This document shows positions 33,377 through 44,610 of a stretch of 64,000 bases of DNA, piece by piece; positions within the stretch are counted from its first letter, which is position 1, and each line of letters opens with the position of its first letter. Origin of the DNA: Fomes fomentarius (Eukaryota > Basidiomycota > Agaricomycetes > Polyporales > Polyporaceae). The DNA is taken from NCBI GenBank assembly GCA_022606135.1, contig JABYQN010000011.1:930001-994000 (forward strand). Direction: 5' to 3'. The notes under the pieces are model-generated. The model saw only the letters and a program-made list of their open reading frames with translations. It was not told the origin of the DNA and made no database searches. A program made the translations under genes and the position numbers.

Positions 33377-36254
33377 GGCAGGTTCCCCCCCTCCTACCTG
33401 ACCCTTTTTCCTCGCTCCTCGCGGGCTGTCCTTTTTCTCGGCGGGTTTATGTTTATATTATCGGCCACGAATTGTGTGCGACGGACGCGGAAGGTGGGCG
33501 GATGGAGGACGTGCATGTACGATATATTTTGCTCTCATCTCTCTCATCTCATACCCTCCCCCTCTCCGCTCTCCCCCTCCATATTTCCCTGCGCGCAGGT
33601 GGCGGTTGTGAGAGGTATCTTCACGGCACCTGCCGCTGCTCGCTGCATCGTGCCATCTCAGGCTCCGTTTCCTATTGCTTTTGGCTGTATATTACGACTA
33701 CCCCCCACGACTCGATTCGATTCCCCCTCCCCACACGCATTCGCATACTGCACATCGCACATCGCACTCACATGGCATGCATTTGCATTGCGCTGCTCGG
33801 GCGCGAGATGTGCCATCACGCACACACGCATGACTGGACGAACCTTACTACTGACTCGACATAGTTCTCTGAATCTATATAGTACTCGCTCGTTCTCTCA
33901 TTCTCACTCGCCGTGTGCTGCGTGATGGGCACACCATGCCGATAATAAAGCTGCGAACGCGCGACAGGGTGAGCGCACAGTGAGTACTCAATAGGACCGT
34001 GGCATGGTGTCGTGTACTGTGCGATGCGCGCGCGGAAGCGTCGGCGATCCGTACATGGACGGTGAGGCTATATTCGTTGGCCTTGAGGTTACTGAGACCC
34101 CCGTCCGATTGTAAGTAGATGCGACACTGCATGAATGGAGGAGCGGTGGGACCAGAGGGAGGCCTATGCATAGAGCCACAAGGCCCCGTCTGTCTTCCGT
34201 AGCCTGAGCGAGAACGGCCGCGAACGGTTCTCAGGTTCTTGCACGGTGCGGCACTCACGGAGGTTATACTAGTAGCCACCGAAGCCCGGGTCCGGGTGCT
34301 GGGAGCACTGGTCACGGCACTCGAGCTTCGAGCTTCAAGATCCATCTGTCAGTGGGTCACTTCGATGATGGAATGTTAGACTCCGGATCCTCTCCTTTGA
34401 TCATTTGGTGCCATATCAAGGGCCGAGGTGGGGCGAGCCCGTGGCACTGGCACCGTCCGCAGACCGACTCGGGCTGGGACTCGGACGGGGAATCACGCAT
34501 GCAGCTCTCGGGATCATATCACACAGGATGACAGGGCTGTTTCGAAACCAAAATGTGACTAGATCATGCCTGACCCAGTGGCAGACGGCAGACCAAGACT
34601 GGAATGTATGGGGTGCGTCGAGTCTTTTCTCGCTGGACGGGAATGGATGGCCGACGGGACGTCGAGGGTCTGGATACAGGAGCAATTCAAGTATCAGGCG
34701 AGGGACACAAGATACGCGCGAAGCTGAAGGCGGGCCTTGTCAGGAACTCCGTCCAAAGTGCGCGTGCGCGTTCTTCCGAGCAGCCTGAGCGCGCAGAGTC
34801 AGTCATGTATTTGTGTATACGACCGTGGTCCCACTCTCGCTATTGAACGGTCCGCTGTGTGGCACTCACTGTTTGTGTTGGGATATCGCCATCTGAATGT
34901 GGTCGAACCATGTGCCATGGCCCGTGTGAGGCGGGCGATTCAGACAGAATGGCCTGTCCCTGGGATGTGGTGCTATCTGCGGAAGTCGCTCCAAGACGCC
35001 GCTGAACTCAGCCTGAACCCTGATGCGAGCGTGCTTGAGATAGCTTGGCGTTTATGCTCTGCATACCCACCACCGGGGCTGTCGCATCTGGCGCCGAGTA
35101 CTTGCATCAGTATGCCGGCCCCTGTTGTGGGATAGCATTCTGGCAGAATTTGGGATACATTCTTGTATGCCGCTGCCTTAACCCGTGCACGCCGTCTATG
35201 TTGGTGACCAACGGATGACGTACATGCTATGTGATAGGCACCTTTGAGTGTGTGCGTCCTGCAGCTTCGAAAATCGAAGCATTGAGGATGATTGACAGCT
35301 CGCGACGCACGGTTGACGCTGTGTTTGTATTGGATGACGCATCGAGATAGCGCGTATCGTCCACGAAGTGGCATGGGACTCGGACCCTGGACCACAACGC
35401 AAGCGCAAGACGCACCTGACTCAAGATCTTCTGTCTCCTCCAATCAGCGTAGGTGATCACGCGCGGAGACGTTTCCGATAGAACTTGAACGTACAGTGTG
35501 CAGATAAGAGATCTATCACGGTTCTCCCACCGGCGACATACTCGAATGTCCAAGCGTCGAGCTCACAATACGTTGAGTCTGAGTTTGAGCAGGGCCGGAT
35601 AGGTGTGAGTAGCGTTCGTGTATTCAAACCTTGACGAGGACCGTACCTGCCACTGTCCATGGTATTTTTGGAGCTTGGATGCGACAGTGCACCGGAGCGC
35701 CCATTGTACGTCTGGCGTACACAGAAAAGCCCCCGGACAAGAGCTGAGCCGAGTTCAATCAACAAAGCCTAAAGGAAGGTCGTGTCAATTGAGTCCATAG
35801 AAGCATAGACGAATGCGAGACACGACCCAGGGACGGTGCATTGTAAGGAGAGCGCAGACAATGGTCCAAGAGCGGTGAGTATATACACTACGCGGATGCA
35901 ATGACTATTAAGTGCGGACTTGCCTGGTGGATGATGACGAAGGGTCCATGCAGTGTTACCTTTCTCTGCGGCATCGTGCAGAGATTTACGACAGACAAAA
36001 CTTGCGTAGCGAAAGGGGACAGTGCAAATACAGAGTAGCTCCCTCACGTGCAGATGATATCTGGGACTAGTATAGGAAATATGAAAGCGACAGTAGCCAT
36101 AAGACCGATACGAGGGCTCAAGGCCAGACGGGAATATGGGGGATACGAAAGAGTCGTCTGAGATGCCCACAAGCTTTGCGCAGCGCCTTGAGGGGACGAA
36201 GACTTAGATGTATGATGAGCTGACCTGAGTGTCTTGAGTGTACACAGCAGATAC
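33377..36254. other. 2.9-kb gene-poor region
   Basis: Begins with pyrimidine-rich sequence (33540-33760) that is probably the sugar transporter's 3' UTR. No domain is recognisable in any of the overlapping frames between 33.9 and 36.2 kb. Confidence 0.45.
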
Positions 36255-36896
36255 TCACGTCGACGCCTGAATGTCGCAGTGTTGCCACGGTTGCACGTTT
36301 GAGTGTAGGTCGACAACTTCATCATCTTCGCGATCGGCATCCGCATCAATGACATCGCCATCGTGACTTCTAGTGAAGTAGCTCTTGTCGTCCACGCTAT
36401 CGAGACCAAATGGGGGCGGGGCCACAAATTGCGGCAGCGATGGATTGCGTGCTCGAGCCTCCTCTATGAGCCTAATAAGCAGGAAGTTAGAGTAGCGCGT
36501 TATAGCAACAAGGAAGTGAACGGTGAATAGTGCTGACCTTACGATATCATCGCGTTCCTGGTATAGGCCCAGGTCGTCAGGTATGTCTTCTACTTCCAGA
36601 TTCGCCGCGAGGTCAAGCCAAAGATGAACGAGCGGAAAGAACTCCACATTGGGATTTGGATCACCGAGGAAGATGTCCATCGGTGCACATGAGTCGTTAG
36701 TCACGATACTCTCGACCCCGAAGGACGACTCGTCATCCCCAAACGAAATGCGCACGCTGTCTACCTGCGTCGCGATGACATCCCCCATTGGTGCGCCAGG
36801 AAAGATATCGTTCTCTTGCGTCAGCTCCGCTCCCTCCGATACAGGAATAAGCTCGGCTTCTTCTTCCTCTTCCCGAGCCTTCAGGTCAGCGATCAT
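36255..36896 (-). CDS. Hypothetical acidic protein, 5' and 3' ends uncertain
   Basis: A 213-codon frame starting MIADLKAREEEEEAE, strongly acidic (Asp/Glu-rich runs such as DADADREDDEVVD), with no recognised domain. An intron about 36540-36475 (GTCAGC...TTATTAG) is likely, joining DDIVR to LIEEARARNP and removing an unlikely hydrophobic insert. Directly upstream, TTATAG is followed by codons for LWSR in the same frame, so the ATG may be internal and a 5' exon missing. A GTGAGT just before the stop suggests a further 3' exon. It could be the remnant of a larger gene, including a decayed element. No function is proposed. Confidence 0.4.
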   Translation of the reverse strand: MIADLKAREEEEEAELIPVSEGAELTQENDIFPGAPMGDVIATQVDSVRISFGDDESSFGVESIVTNDSCAPMDIFLGDPNPNVEFFPLVHLWLDLAANLEVEDIPDDLGLYQERDDIVRSALFTVHFLVAITRYSNFLLIRLIEEARARNPSLPQFVAPPPFGLDSVDDKSYFTRSHDGDVIDADADREDDEVVDLHSNVQPWQHCDIQAST

Positions 36897-38015
36897 GCGG
36901 CTCCATAGCTATAAGCAGAGGACGTGCAGCAGCGAGCTCGTGGTTGTTATTCACACAGGTCAAAGTCAGGAGCAAGTCGACGCGTGACGCGAGCGGGCTC
37001 AACCAGGGAGCGCCGAAAATTGATGGTGTCCATACATGGAAAATCCCGACGCCTACCGCCATGCATAATGCCTCGCAATCCTTTCCATCAAAATCCTTGT
37101 GCTCACTTCGTGACGACTTCCTCCGCGATACGTTCGATGTGCAACGCTAACTACGGAGCTGCCTGATTCACTGAACTACATCCCGAATGTCCGTTATGAA
37201 TGGTGCAGGCTGGCCGGAATCGACGCGATGCTTGCCCCCCGGGTAACCCGTTCCTCCAGCACCCGAAGACCATGCGCCCCCGCCGACCGCGAGAGTCTTT
37301 TGCAATGAAGTATGGTGCACTGCCAGCACTGCGACGGCTCTCGCGCTGCCGGCGCAAAGCTCTTCAGATGTGGAGCGTGGTGGACCTGTCATGACTGTCG
37401 TGGTGAGCATACCCAATCGTTTCTTTGCTTTATTGTGCAACTCAAGATATGTTTTGGTCGTCACTCTTTCTAGGTTGTTGCCTAGCAGAAGGCGTTCACA
37501 ACATTAGTGTCATGTCTATCGCACAGTTGACTCAGCCTCGATCTGACGCTAAGCAACACCCAAAGACGTACGACTTAACGCTTGCGATATTCCAATAGGA
37601 GGCTGCTTCTTGGTCACATCAAGACACAGCCGCAGCGGTTACCACTGCACCAGGGAGTCTAGAATATCCTTGTGCGTTCTAGATGGAGTTCTTACCCACG
37701 GCCGTTCACGATGTGGTTTCAGACGCACTGTGGCTATGTGAGCGTCCGCATTGCGACGAACGGTACGCGTCTTCTTTGTCAGGGAGCGATATACCTCTCT
37801 TCCGATTCAGTCTTTGGTGAGTTATTCTTACTTTCGCGCGCTTCCTAACGACCGACTCACTCGGCCTGAGAAAATAGACAGAACCCTGCATGGAAAATAT
37901 GAGCCTAGTCTTGCCCCGTCTGCTACTCTTCTCTTCTCTTCTCCCCCCAAGTTTTTCTTGCCTTGATACACGGGCTGTTCCATCAAACAACAAGCCACCC
38001 AGAAGCGAAAGTTCA
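36897..38015. other. Intergenic region
   Basis: No convincing gene. May include a 5' exon of the acidic protein at its left end and the promoter of membrane-protein gene A at its right end. Confidence 0.45.
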
Positions 38016-39929
38016 ATGGTTCTACTGGCGCAGATACTGCTTGGAGTAGTATTTTCACCCGTCTGCTGGACACGGGTCGTATCGAGAGGCGAAACGGAAT
38101 GCCTGACTGGCGAGTTGGACTGGTATACGAGCGTGGTAGGGGAAACACCCTGTGAGCATCTATATTCACTTTGTTTCGTTGTTCTGAAACTTTTGCATAG
38201 GTACCACGTACCAGCGGCTGCGCCAGATATGCAATACCTCATGTGAGTCGTACCTGTCTGCATATACTTGAGCTCATCGCTTCTGGCTGACTGAAGCGCG
38301 ATCGTTAGACCAAGTATTGTTCCTTCCTTTGGAAGTTCCACCGGATATGTGCAGTGATCCCATTCGTATGTCCTCTACGCCCATTGTCTTTGACCAAAGG
38401 GAAATGGACTGATGGCTACCCAGCTTACTGTTGTTGCAACTACATTGCATACCAATTAAGCATGCTCTGTCTGAAGTGCGTTTCTCTCTGCATTTGCATA
38501 TGCTAACGTGTTAACGTATCTCTGCTCCGCTAGTTGTCAATATGACACCGTCCTGAACGGAACCGAAGGTGGCATAGGGGCGCGTAAGTAGTAACATCAT
38601 AACTCCTTCCGAAGGTAGCACTGATGTATGTTGCTTGTAGCAGCCGGAGACGCTTTCGAAAGATACTTGGCATCGTGCCCGAATGGCACTGGCCGAAGGT
38701 GAGCCCGTGAGCGCAAAGAGACGCCGCCCCCCTCGCAAGCCCTGATCTTGTCGGGTGCCCTACAGACTGTCGCAGGACGTTCAGGATGCTGTATGCAACG
38801 AAGGGCTACGTTTGGATGACTACCTGTACAACGGAGGGACGGAAGGTGGCTCATGGTAAGAATGCCCCTGTTTTGTTCATCAACGATGACTGATTCGACC
38901 CCTCACTCCTGAAGGAATTAGTATGCTGTTCCATGCTTGTAGCATCTGGTATGCGCTGAAAATTATGCAATAACAGCTCCTTGGTCAAGGGTAACATGAT
39001 TTTGGAGCATTTGGCGAAGAACAATAACACGTTCTTCCGGTGCTCCGACGTCACGACGACTACGACAACATCGTCAAGTGCCATCGTAGCCTCTTCGAGT
39101 ACATCAGTGAGCTCTTTCCATTCCAGGCGTCAGTCACCTACATTCACCCATCCTCACGCTCAACTTAAGACGGACATATCCACCTCGGGTCCCACCGCTG
39201 TCGGCTCGGTGGGCGGCGGCATCTCCGTCCCGACGAAACCGAGCACCAACGCTATAGTCGGCGCGGTACTCGGCGGCATAGGGCCACTGGCTATCGTGGC
39301 AGCCATCTGTTTCTTCTGCGCGAAGAGACGCGGGAGCAAGCGCGATGTGGGAGTACAGACGTCTAAACCTGACAGCGACGACAAGCCACTCACCCTCAAG
39401 CCTTCAACCGATCCGATTCAGCTCATGGACGGCAGGGTTTCTCATAACGGTGGGTCAATGAAATCATCGAAACATGCGAGACATTCTGACTGCATCTCCA
39501 TCTTGTCAACTAGGCTCTAGAGCGTCCTACGACCTCCGCGGGGCGTTGATAGAAGCCCGCGAACGATCTTTGCGGACTCTCCCCTCATCGGACGTGAGGG
39601 CGCCCACTGTTGTTCACCTTCGTCCACTATCAACTACGAACACCGCATCGAACGCCCCTTCCATATACACTGTGCGGCGAAGTGCATCGACGAATCCCCG
39701 ACCTTCGGTACAGAGTGATAAGGTAGACCGCTCTCAATATTCGGCCTCACCCTCACCTGACAAGGAGGCCCCAACGCCCGAGCTGTCGGCGTTCGACTTC
39801 CCACCTCCAGACGTCGTTCATGCCGGGTACCCACCGGCAAGATGGGATACTACTACGTCTGCAAGGTCTGGTGCGCAGACTCTGTCGAGCTCAGGTTGGG
39901 CACAAGAACAAGAACGCTATGTAGTCTGA
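38016..39929 (+). CDS. Cys-rich single-TM surface protein A (basidiomycete family)
   Basis: Nine exons (38016-38151, 38201-38242, 38309-38365, 38424-38475, 38534-38583, 38641-38698, 38766-38855, 38977-39449, 39514-39929) give 457 residues in frame. Order: signal peptide (1 to about 25); ectodomain beginning CLTGELDWYTSVVGETPC, with TYQRLRQIC, VPPDMCS, YCCCNYIAYQLSMLCLNCQ and VQDAVCNEGLRLDDY; a Thr/Ser-rich stalk; one TM helix (AIVGAVLGGIGPLAIVAAICFFC) followed by KRRG; and a Ser/Pro-rich cytoplasmic tail containing SRASYDLRG. This is an orphan family I know only as 'hypothetical/transmembrane protein' in mushrooms. A receptor- or adhesin-like role is inference from topology. B (48.4 kb) and C (51.7 kb) are paralogues and a decayed copy of its last exon lies at 41.7 kb. 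A 6-nt exon at 38943-38948 and a 63-nt intron near 39106 are both phase-compatible and undecided. Confidence 0.75.
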
Positions 39930-40239
39930 TCGATCTGATCGTTTGACATTCTCGCAATATATAGATGCCCTCTCGATTGACATAATTCCCTGAATATGTA
40001 CCCTTTGGACACTGCACTCTTTCTTGCCTACGGATACGATACGTATGTACTCAGTCATCCTGACAGACTTGACACGCTCGTCTGCTTGAACAGATGAATT
40101 GCGGGTCGTGTGAAACACGTGTAATGGGCACATAAGTATGGACATCTTATCATGATCTCGCACTCTCAGAGATCTCTACGTTTTCTCCAACTACCAGTGC
40201 TCGACTCAACAATCTACAATTAGTTCCAACAGTTCGAAC

Positions 40240-41651
40240 ATGCAACATCAGGCATTCACCTCCCTTGCGACGCAGGGAGCCACATCCAAGCCCTTTCCAT
40301 CCCGCTGCTTCCCTGCGGACATGGAGTACGCGGTTATCGATGAACTTGACGGTGACAAGCCCTCCCTCGCACTCTGCTCACTCATTTGTCGGGCTTGGCG
40401 TCGCCCAAGCCACTCCTCTTCCGTTCGCTCACTCTCCGGCCCTCGGATTCCGCTTGGCTCTCGGGTCCGAAGTTTGAAGAGCTGCTACAGTTCTTCGTGG
40501 ATCAGCGTACAGAATCCGAACCCCTCCCTGGATTCGTGCGCAGTCTCGCCGTGCACGGAGACTCCGCTAAAAGTCCTTCAAGTATGTGGTGCGACGATCT
40601 CCTACGAGCGTTGGTCGGATGTTTCCCGAACCTACACACCCTTTCTCTGCATGATATGATCTTTAATCTCATCAATGGTCATCGTCGTTGGTCTCCTCGG
40701 GTACCGCCGGAGATATGGGGGTTCACAACTCCCTTGCGTACCCTCCACAAATTCGCGGCATCCAATTGCGCAGCGAACCCGCACACATTGCTCGAGCTTC
40801 TCTCAATATTCACGCACATCGAAGAGGTGCAAATAGTCGGAGGCCATTGGCCCGCCTCTACACAAACACGTGAAGCATTACCACCTCAAATTCCGAGCGT
40901 TCACACTCTCATACTCGAAGGGTGTGGCGACACTTGTGCTGAGGCATTGCTCCAATCTTGCCATCAATCTGGTCATCATTTTCGTGTCATCCGCCTGCGC
41001 CCGGATAGGTGTGTGGAGCTGTACCCCTTGGCTGTGTACCTCCAGGATATGTCTGCGGCTCAGGCTCTGGTGGAGCTCTACCTCGACATTACCAGGAGCA
41101 ACTATTTTGGTGCGTGTGATTTCTTCGTTCATATCAGCATCAGTATCAAGCTGATAACTCATCTTTCAGATGCCATTGAGGGGTCGGGAATGTGTGGTGC
41201 ACTGGCGTTGTGCTCTTCTCTAGAACACATCACGTTCAAGATTTCGATATCGGAGAAGAGGGTCTCTCCGTTCCCAGGTATCCTTGCGTCAAGTTTCATA
41301 GCACCCGTATGCGTAGCATTCGGTCAACTGGTATGCTTGCTATCTACGTGCCCAAATCCCTCCCTTCCCCGACTCCAGTTCATCACGTTCACGGCCACTG
41401 GGATACGACCAATGGACTACAGTGGCACTGGCCCTTTGTCGTTGCCTGAATGGGATACATTCGACAACGCCGTGGCAGCATTCCCTACTGTCCGGCGTGT
41501 AGATGTCAGCCTCCGCCTCGAAGACTTCCGGGATCTGTCACAGCAGGCAGAGGTAATAGGGGAGTGGCTACGTCAAGTGGAGGATGGGATGCCGCGCACG
41601 GTGCAAGGAGGTTTGCTAAATATGCGGATATTGGGCGAAATGTTTCAATAG
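40240..41651 (+). pseudogene. F-box/LRR-like gene, frameshifted (tandem copy 1)
   Basis: The F-box start (FPADMEYAVIDELDGDKPSL, ALCSLICRAWRRPS) is in one frame and the remaining 400 residues (SAWLSGPKFEELLQFF to the stop) in another. Aligned with the intact copy at 42575, this one lacks four bases (AGTC or equivalent) at about 40410, right after CGCCCAAGCC, with the flanks otherwise matching base for base in length. This separates the Skp1-binding motif from the substrate-binding region, so the copy is probably non-functional as an SCF adaptor, although the downstream frame stays open for 1.2 kb, which suggests the lesion is young. A 60-nt stop-free intron (41110-41169) matches a 54-nt one in the sister gene. 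Confidence 0.8.
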
Positions 41652-41729
41652 GATGTCGGTTTCTTCGCGTCCTGAGTATGGATATCGGTTATGTCATGTT
41701 TATCCTCTCTACACTCTATCAAGGCGATA

Positions 41730-42245
41730 TCAACTGATTCGATTTGGCCTATGGACGAGAGGATGTCTCGTAATGGTGAGTTGATTAGATAACAGAGACA
41801 CAGGGGAGACATTCTGACTGCTTTTACGTCTTGTTCACTAGATTCCAGAGCATCCTTGACCTCCCTGGGGGGCACTGGACACAGACATCCTCGTTCCACC
41901 TCGAACTATGCTCACGTCTTTCACTTCCGCCCGACTGCCTCTTCTACATGCATGATGACTCTGTCGTTCACCTTCGTCCGCTGCCAACTATGAGCGCTGC
42001 ATCGAACACGCCTTCCATATACACTGTGAGGCAAAGCGCATCGACGAATCCCCCTCTTCGGTACAGAGTGATAAGGTAGACCGCCCGCAATACTCGGCCT
42101 CGGCCTCACCCGACGTCGTTCAACCTCCCCCCTCCAGACATCCTTCGTCCTCGGTGCCCACCTGGAAGATGGGCTACTATTAGGTCTGTTATGTCTGGCT
42201 TGCAGAGTCGAGCTCAGTTTGGGGACAAAAATTGGTCTGATCTTT
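41730..42245 (+). pseudogene. Decayed 3' fragment of Cys-rich membrane protein A
   Basis: Matches the last intron and last exon of gene A. The ATGGACGRGAGGRTSTCTC-like start of the junction, an intron ending TTCACTAG and then codons for VHLRPLP, ASNTPSIYTVRQSASTNP are seen in the same order, against VHLRPLS and ASNAPSIYTVRRSASTNP in A. The frame is broken soon after; no signal peptide, ectodomain or TM exons are present. It is therefore a truncated duplicate lying between the two F-box copies. Confidence 0.85.
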
Positions 42246-42574
42246 CGATCATGTAGTGGCATATGCTCGCAATTGCCAATCCGACATCCAAGTGCTCTCT
42301 CTATGGATCTGACTCCATTCTATGTACACTGTACTCTTGCCTAGGGGTGTTATACGTATATACGAAGTACCAGTAGACTTTCGGACAACGGAGTCTGATC
42401 AAGCAATAAGTGAGCCACGGGTACCGCGGACTCTACTGTGCGAGTCACGTGAAATGCTCGCACAGAATCATGACTTGCACTACGGTCTTCTCTACTAACT
42501 GCCAGTGCTCGACTCAAACTCAACCGATCTGCCGTTCGAATATTCGACGCCCTCAGTCGTTCGTCTCCCTTGAG

Positions 42575-43927
42575 ATGACGGAAGCCACATTCAAGTCCTC
42601 TCCGCCCCGCTTCCCTGCGGAGCTGGAGTACGCGGTCATCAATGAACTTGACGGTGACAAGCCCTCCCTCGCAATCTGCTCACTCGTTTGTCGAGCATGG
42701 CGTCGCCCAAGCCAGTCACTCCTCTTCTGTTACTTCACTCTCTGGCTCTCGGATTCCGCTTGGCTCTCGGGTCCGAAGTTCGAAGAGTTGCTACAATTCT
42801 TCGTGGATCAACGTATAGAATCCGAGCCCTTCCCTGGCTTCGTGCGCAGTCTCGCTGTTCGCGCGGACGCTCAAAGTCTTTCAAGTATGTGGTCCTTTGA
42901 TCTCCTGCGGGCGTTGGTCGGATGTTTCCCGAACCTACACACCCTTTCACTGCATGCTATAATCTTCCCTGGCGATAATCATCATATTTGGTTTCCTCGC
43001 ATACCCCCGGAGATAAGGTCCTTAACAACTCCCTTGTGTACCCTCCACAAATTCGAGTCATCCGGTTGCGCATCATACGAGCACACATTGCTCGAGCTTC
43101 TCTCGATGTTCACGCACATCGAGAAGCTGCGAATAGTCGGAGGCTGGTGGCCCGCCTCCACACTGTTCACTGGCACTCGTCAAGCAGTATCACCTCACAT
43201 CCCTAGCATACATACTCTCATCCTTGAGGGGTGTGACGCCAGTTGGGCTTCGACATTGCTCGAATCTCGCCGTCAATCTGGACATCATCTTCGTGCCATC
43301 CACTTGCGCCCGGATTCCATTTACGAGCTGGTCTCCGTGGGTGGGCACCTTCAGGACATGTCCGCGGCTCAGGCTCTGGTGGAACTCCACCTCGATATGT
43401 CTGATAGAAGACACAATGGTGCGTGTTGTCTTGTCATTTGGATCAACGTCAGGCTCATCACTCATCTTTCAGATGTTATTGAGGGGTGGGACATGCATGC
43501 TCTCCTGGCATTGTGCTCTTCACTGGAACGTGTCACATTGACGGTATCGAGCCAGAGGTACCCTTTTCAAGACTCCACGCCCGTGGCGCGCGTGCGCATA
43601 GCGCTCGGTCAATTGGTATCCTTGCTGTCTACGTCCCCAAATTCACTTCCCCGACTCCAGTTCATCGCGTTCACGGCCACCGAGATACCACCGATGGAGT
43701 GGGGTACCATTCGGTCGTTACCTGAATGGAGTAGATTCGACGAGGTCGTGGCGGGGTTCGCTGCCGTTCAGCATGTAGATGTCAGCCTCCACCTCGAAGG
43801 CTGTCGGAATCGGCCTCAGGAGGCGGACGGAATCGAGGAGTGGCTACGTCAAGTGCAGAATGGGATGCCGCGCATGGTACAAGGAGGGTTGCTGAAATTG
43901 CAGATATTGGGCGAGGAATACCAATAG
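42575..43927 (+). CDS. F-box/LRR-like protein (tandem copy 2, intact)
   Basis: The F-box is at residues about 8-50 (FPAELEYAVINELDG, AICSLVCRAWRRPSQSLLF), then leucine-rich segments (FPNLHTLSLH, ELLSMFTHIEKLRIVGG, IPSIHTLILEGCD, LVELHLDMSD, LPRLQFIAFTAT) that would bind a substrate for SCF-dependent ubiquitination. With the intron 43419-43472 (GTGCGT...TTTCAG, 54 nt) removed it is 432 residues. The intron has no stop and is in frame, so the unspliced form is 450 residues; the sister copy's intron is 60 nt, which argues that it is a true intron. The ATG giving MTEATFKS is the first in frame near the F-box. It is close at the nucleotide level to the broken copy upstream, which marks a recent tandem duplication. 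Confidence 0.88.
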   Translation: MTEATFKSSPPRFPAELEYAVINELDGDKPSLAICSLVCRAWRRPSQSLLFCYFTLWLSDSAWLSGPKFEELLQFFVDQRIESEPFPGFVRSLAVRADAQSLSSMWSFDLLRALVGCFPNLHTLSLHAIIFPGDNHHIWFPRIPPEIRSLTTPLCTLHKFESSGCASYEHTLLELLSMFTHIEKLRIVGGWWPASTLFTGTRQAVSPHIPSIHTLILEGCDASWASTLLESRRQSGHHLRAIHLRPDSIYELVSVGGHLQDMSAAQALVELHLDMSDRRHNGACCLVIWINVRLITHLSDVIEGWDMHALLALCSSLERVTLTVSSQRYPFQDSTPVARVRIALGQLVSLLSTSPNSLPRLQFIAFTATEIPPMEWGTIRSLPEWSRFDEVVAGFAAVQHVDVSLHLEGCRNRPQEADGIEEWLRQVQNGMPRMVQGGLLKLQILGEEYQ

Positions 43928-44610
43928 GAGGTCAGTTTCTCTGTCTCTCTGGGTACAGACATCGGCCATGTGTTTACACTCTCTACACTCAATCTAGGCA
44001 ATATCCTGCGCCTTGCCCTCTGTTAGCAGTGCTCAAGCATCGGCGCCCTGGTGTAGCTGACTTGCAGCGCAATCCCACGTAACACGTTCCCGGGAAGGAG
44101 TGGACAATGCGATTCATACCCTCGAGCCGTACACATTATCACATCGATTTACTATCTTTTCTCCTCATCGTGACATCTTCTCCTTTCCTATATACGGAGA
44201 CAGAGGCAGCAACGTCGCTACTTGAAACACGTCGTCCACACTATGCATAGACTGCATTCCAAGAGGTGCCAAGTCCAACCCGCGATTATGCATCACGTCG
44301 ATCCTTAAATCTCATTATTCTATTCTGTCAATTACCTTCATAGGTCGATCTCGCCGACAACCGAATCAAATACATGCATCTCCTTTGATGACGGCTCCCG
44401 AGACGGCGACAGCCCGGGCCCCGCGTTACCTGCCATGTCAACTTGTGATGCAAGTGATATGTCCCTCCGACTCACAATGCTTCCTGCTGCGCGTTACGAA
44501 ACTAGCCTAACGAGCTTCTTCATAAGATAGTGTCAGGATGTCTGTACTCGTCGTCTCTCTTCTTTCCTTCCTCGTCAGTCGTTTGCGTTCGCGGCCTTCA
44601 ATTTCACAAG
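43928..44610. other. Intergenic; end of duplicated unit and esterase promoter
   Basis: The first about 70 bases still resemble the sequence after copy 1 (41652-41720), marking the right border of the duplication. The rest is the promoter of the GDSL esterase. No gene seen. Confidence 0.55.

Noticed and set aside
38943..38948. 6-nt exon CATCTG in membrane protein A
   Set aside because: Borders are GT-AG and phase-neutral, but nothing in the paralogues demands it; left out of the model.
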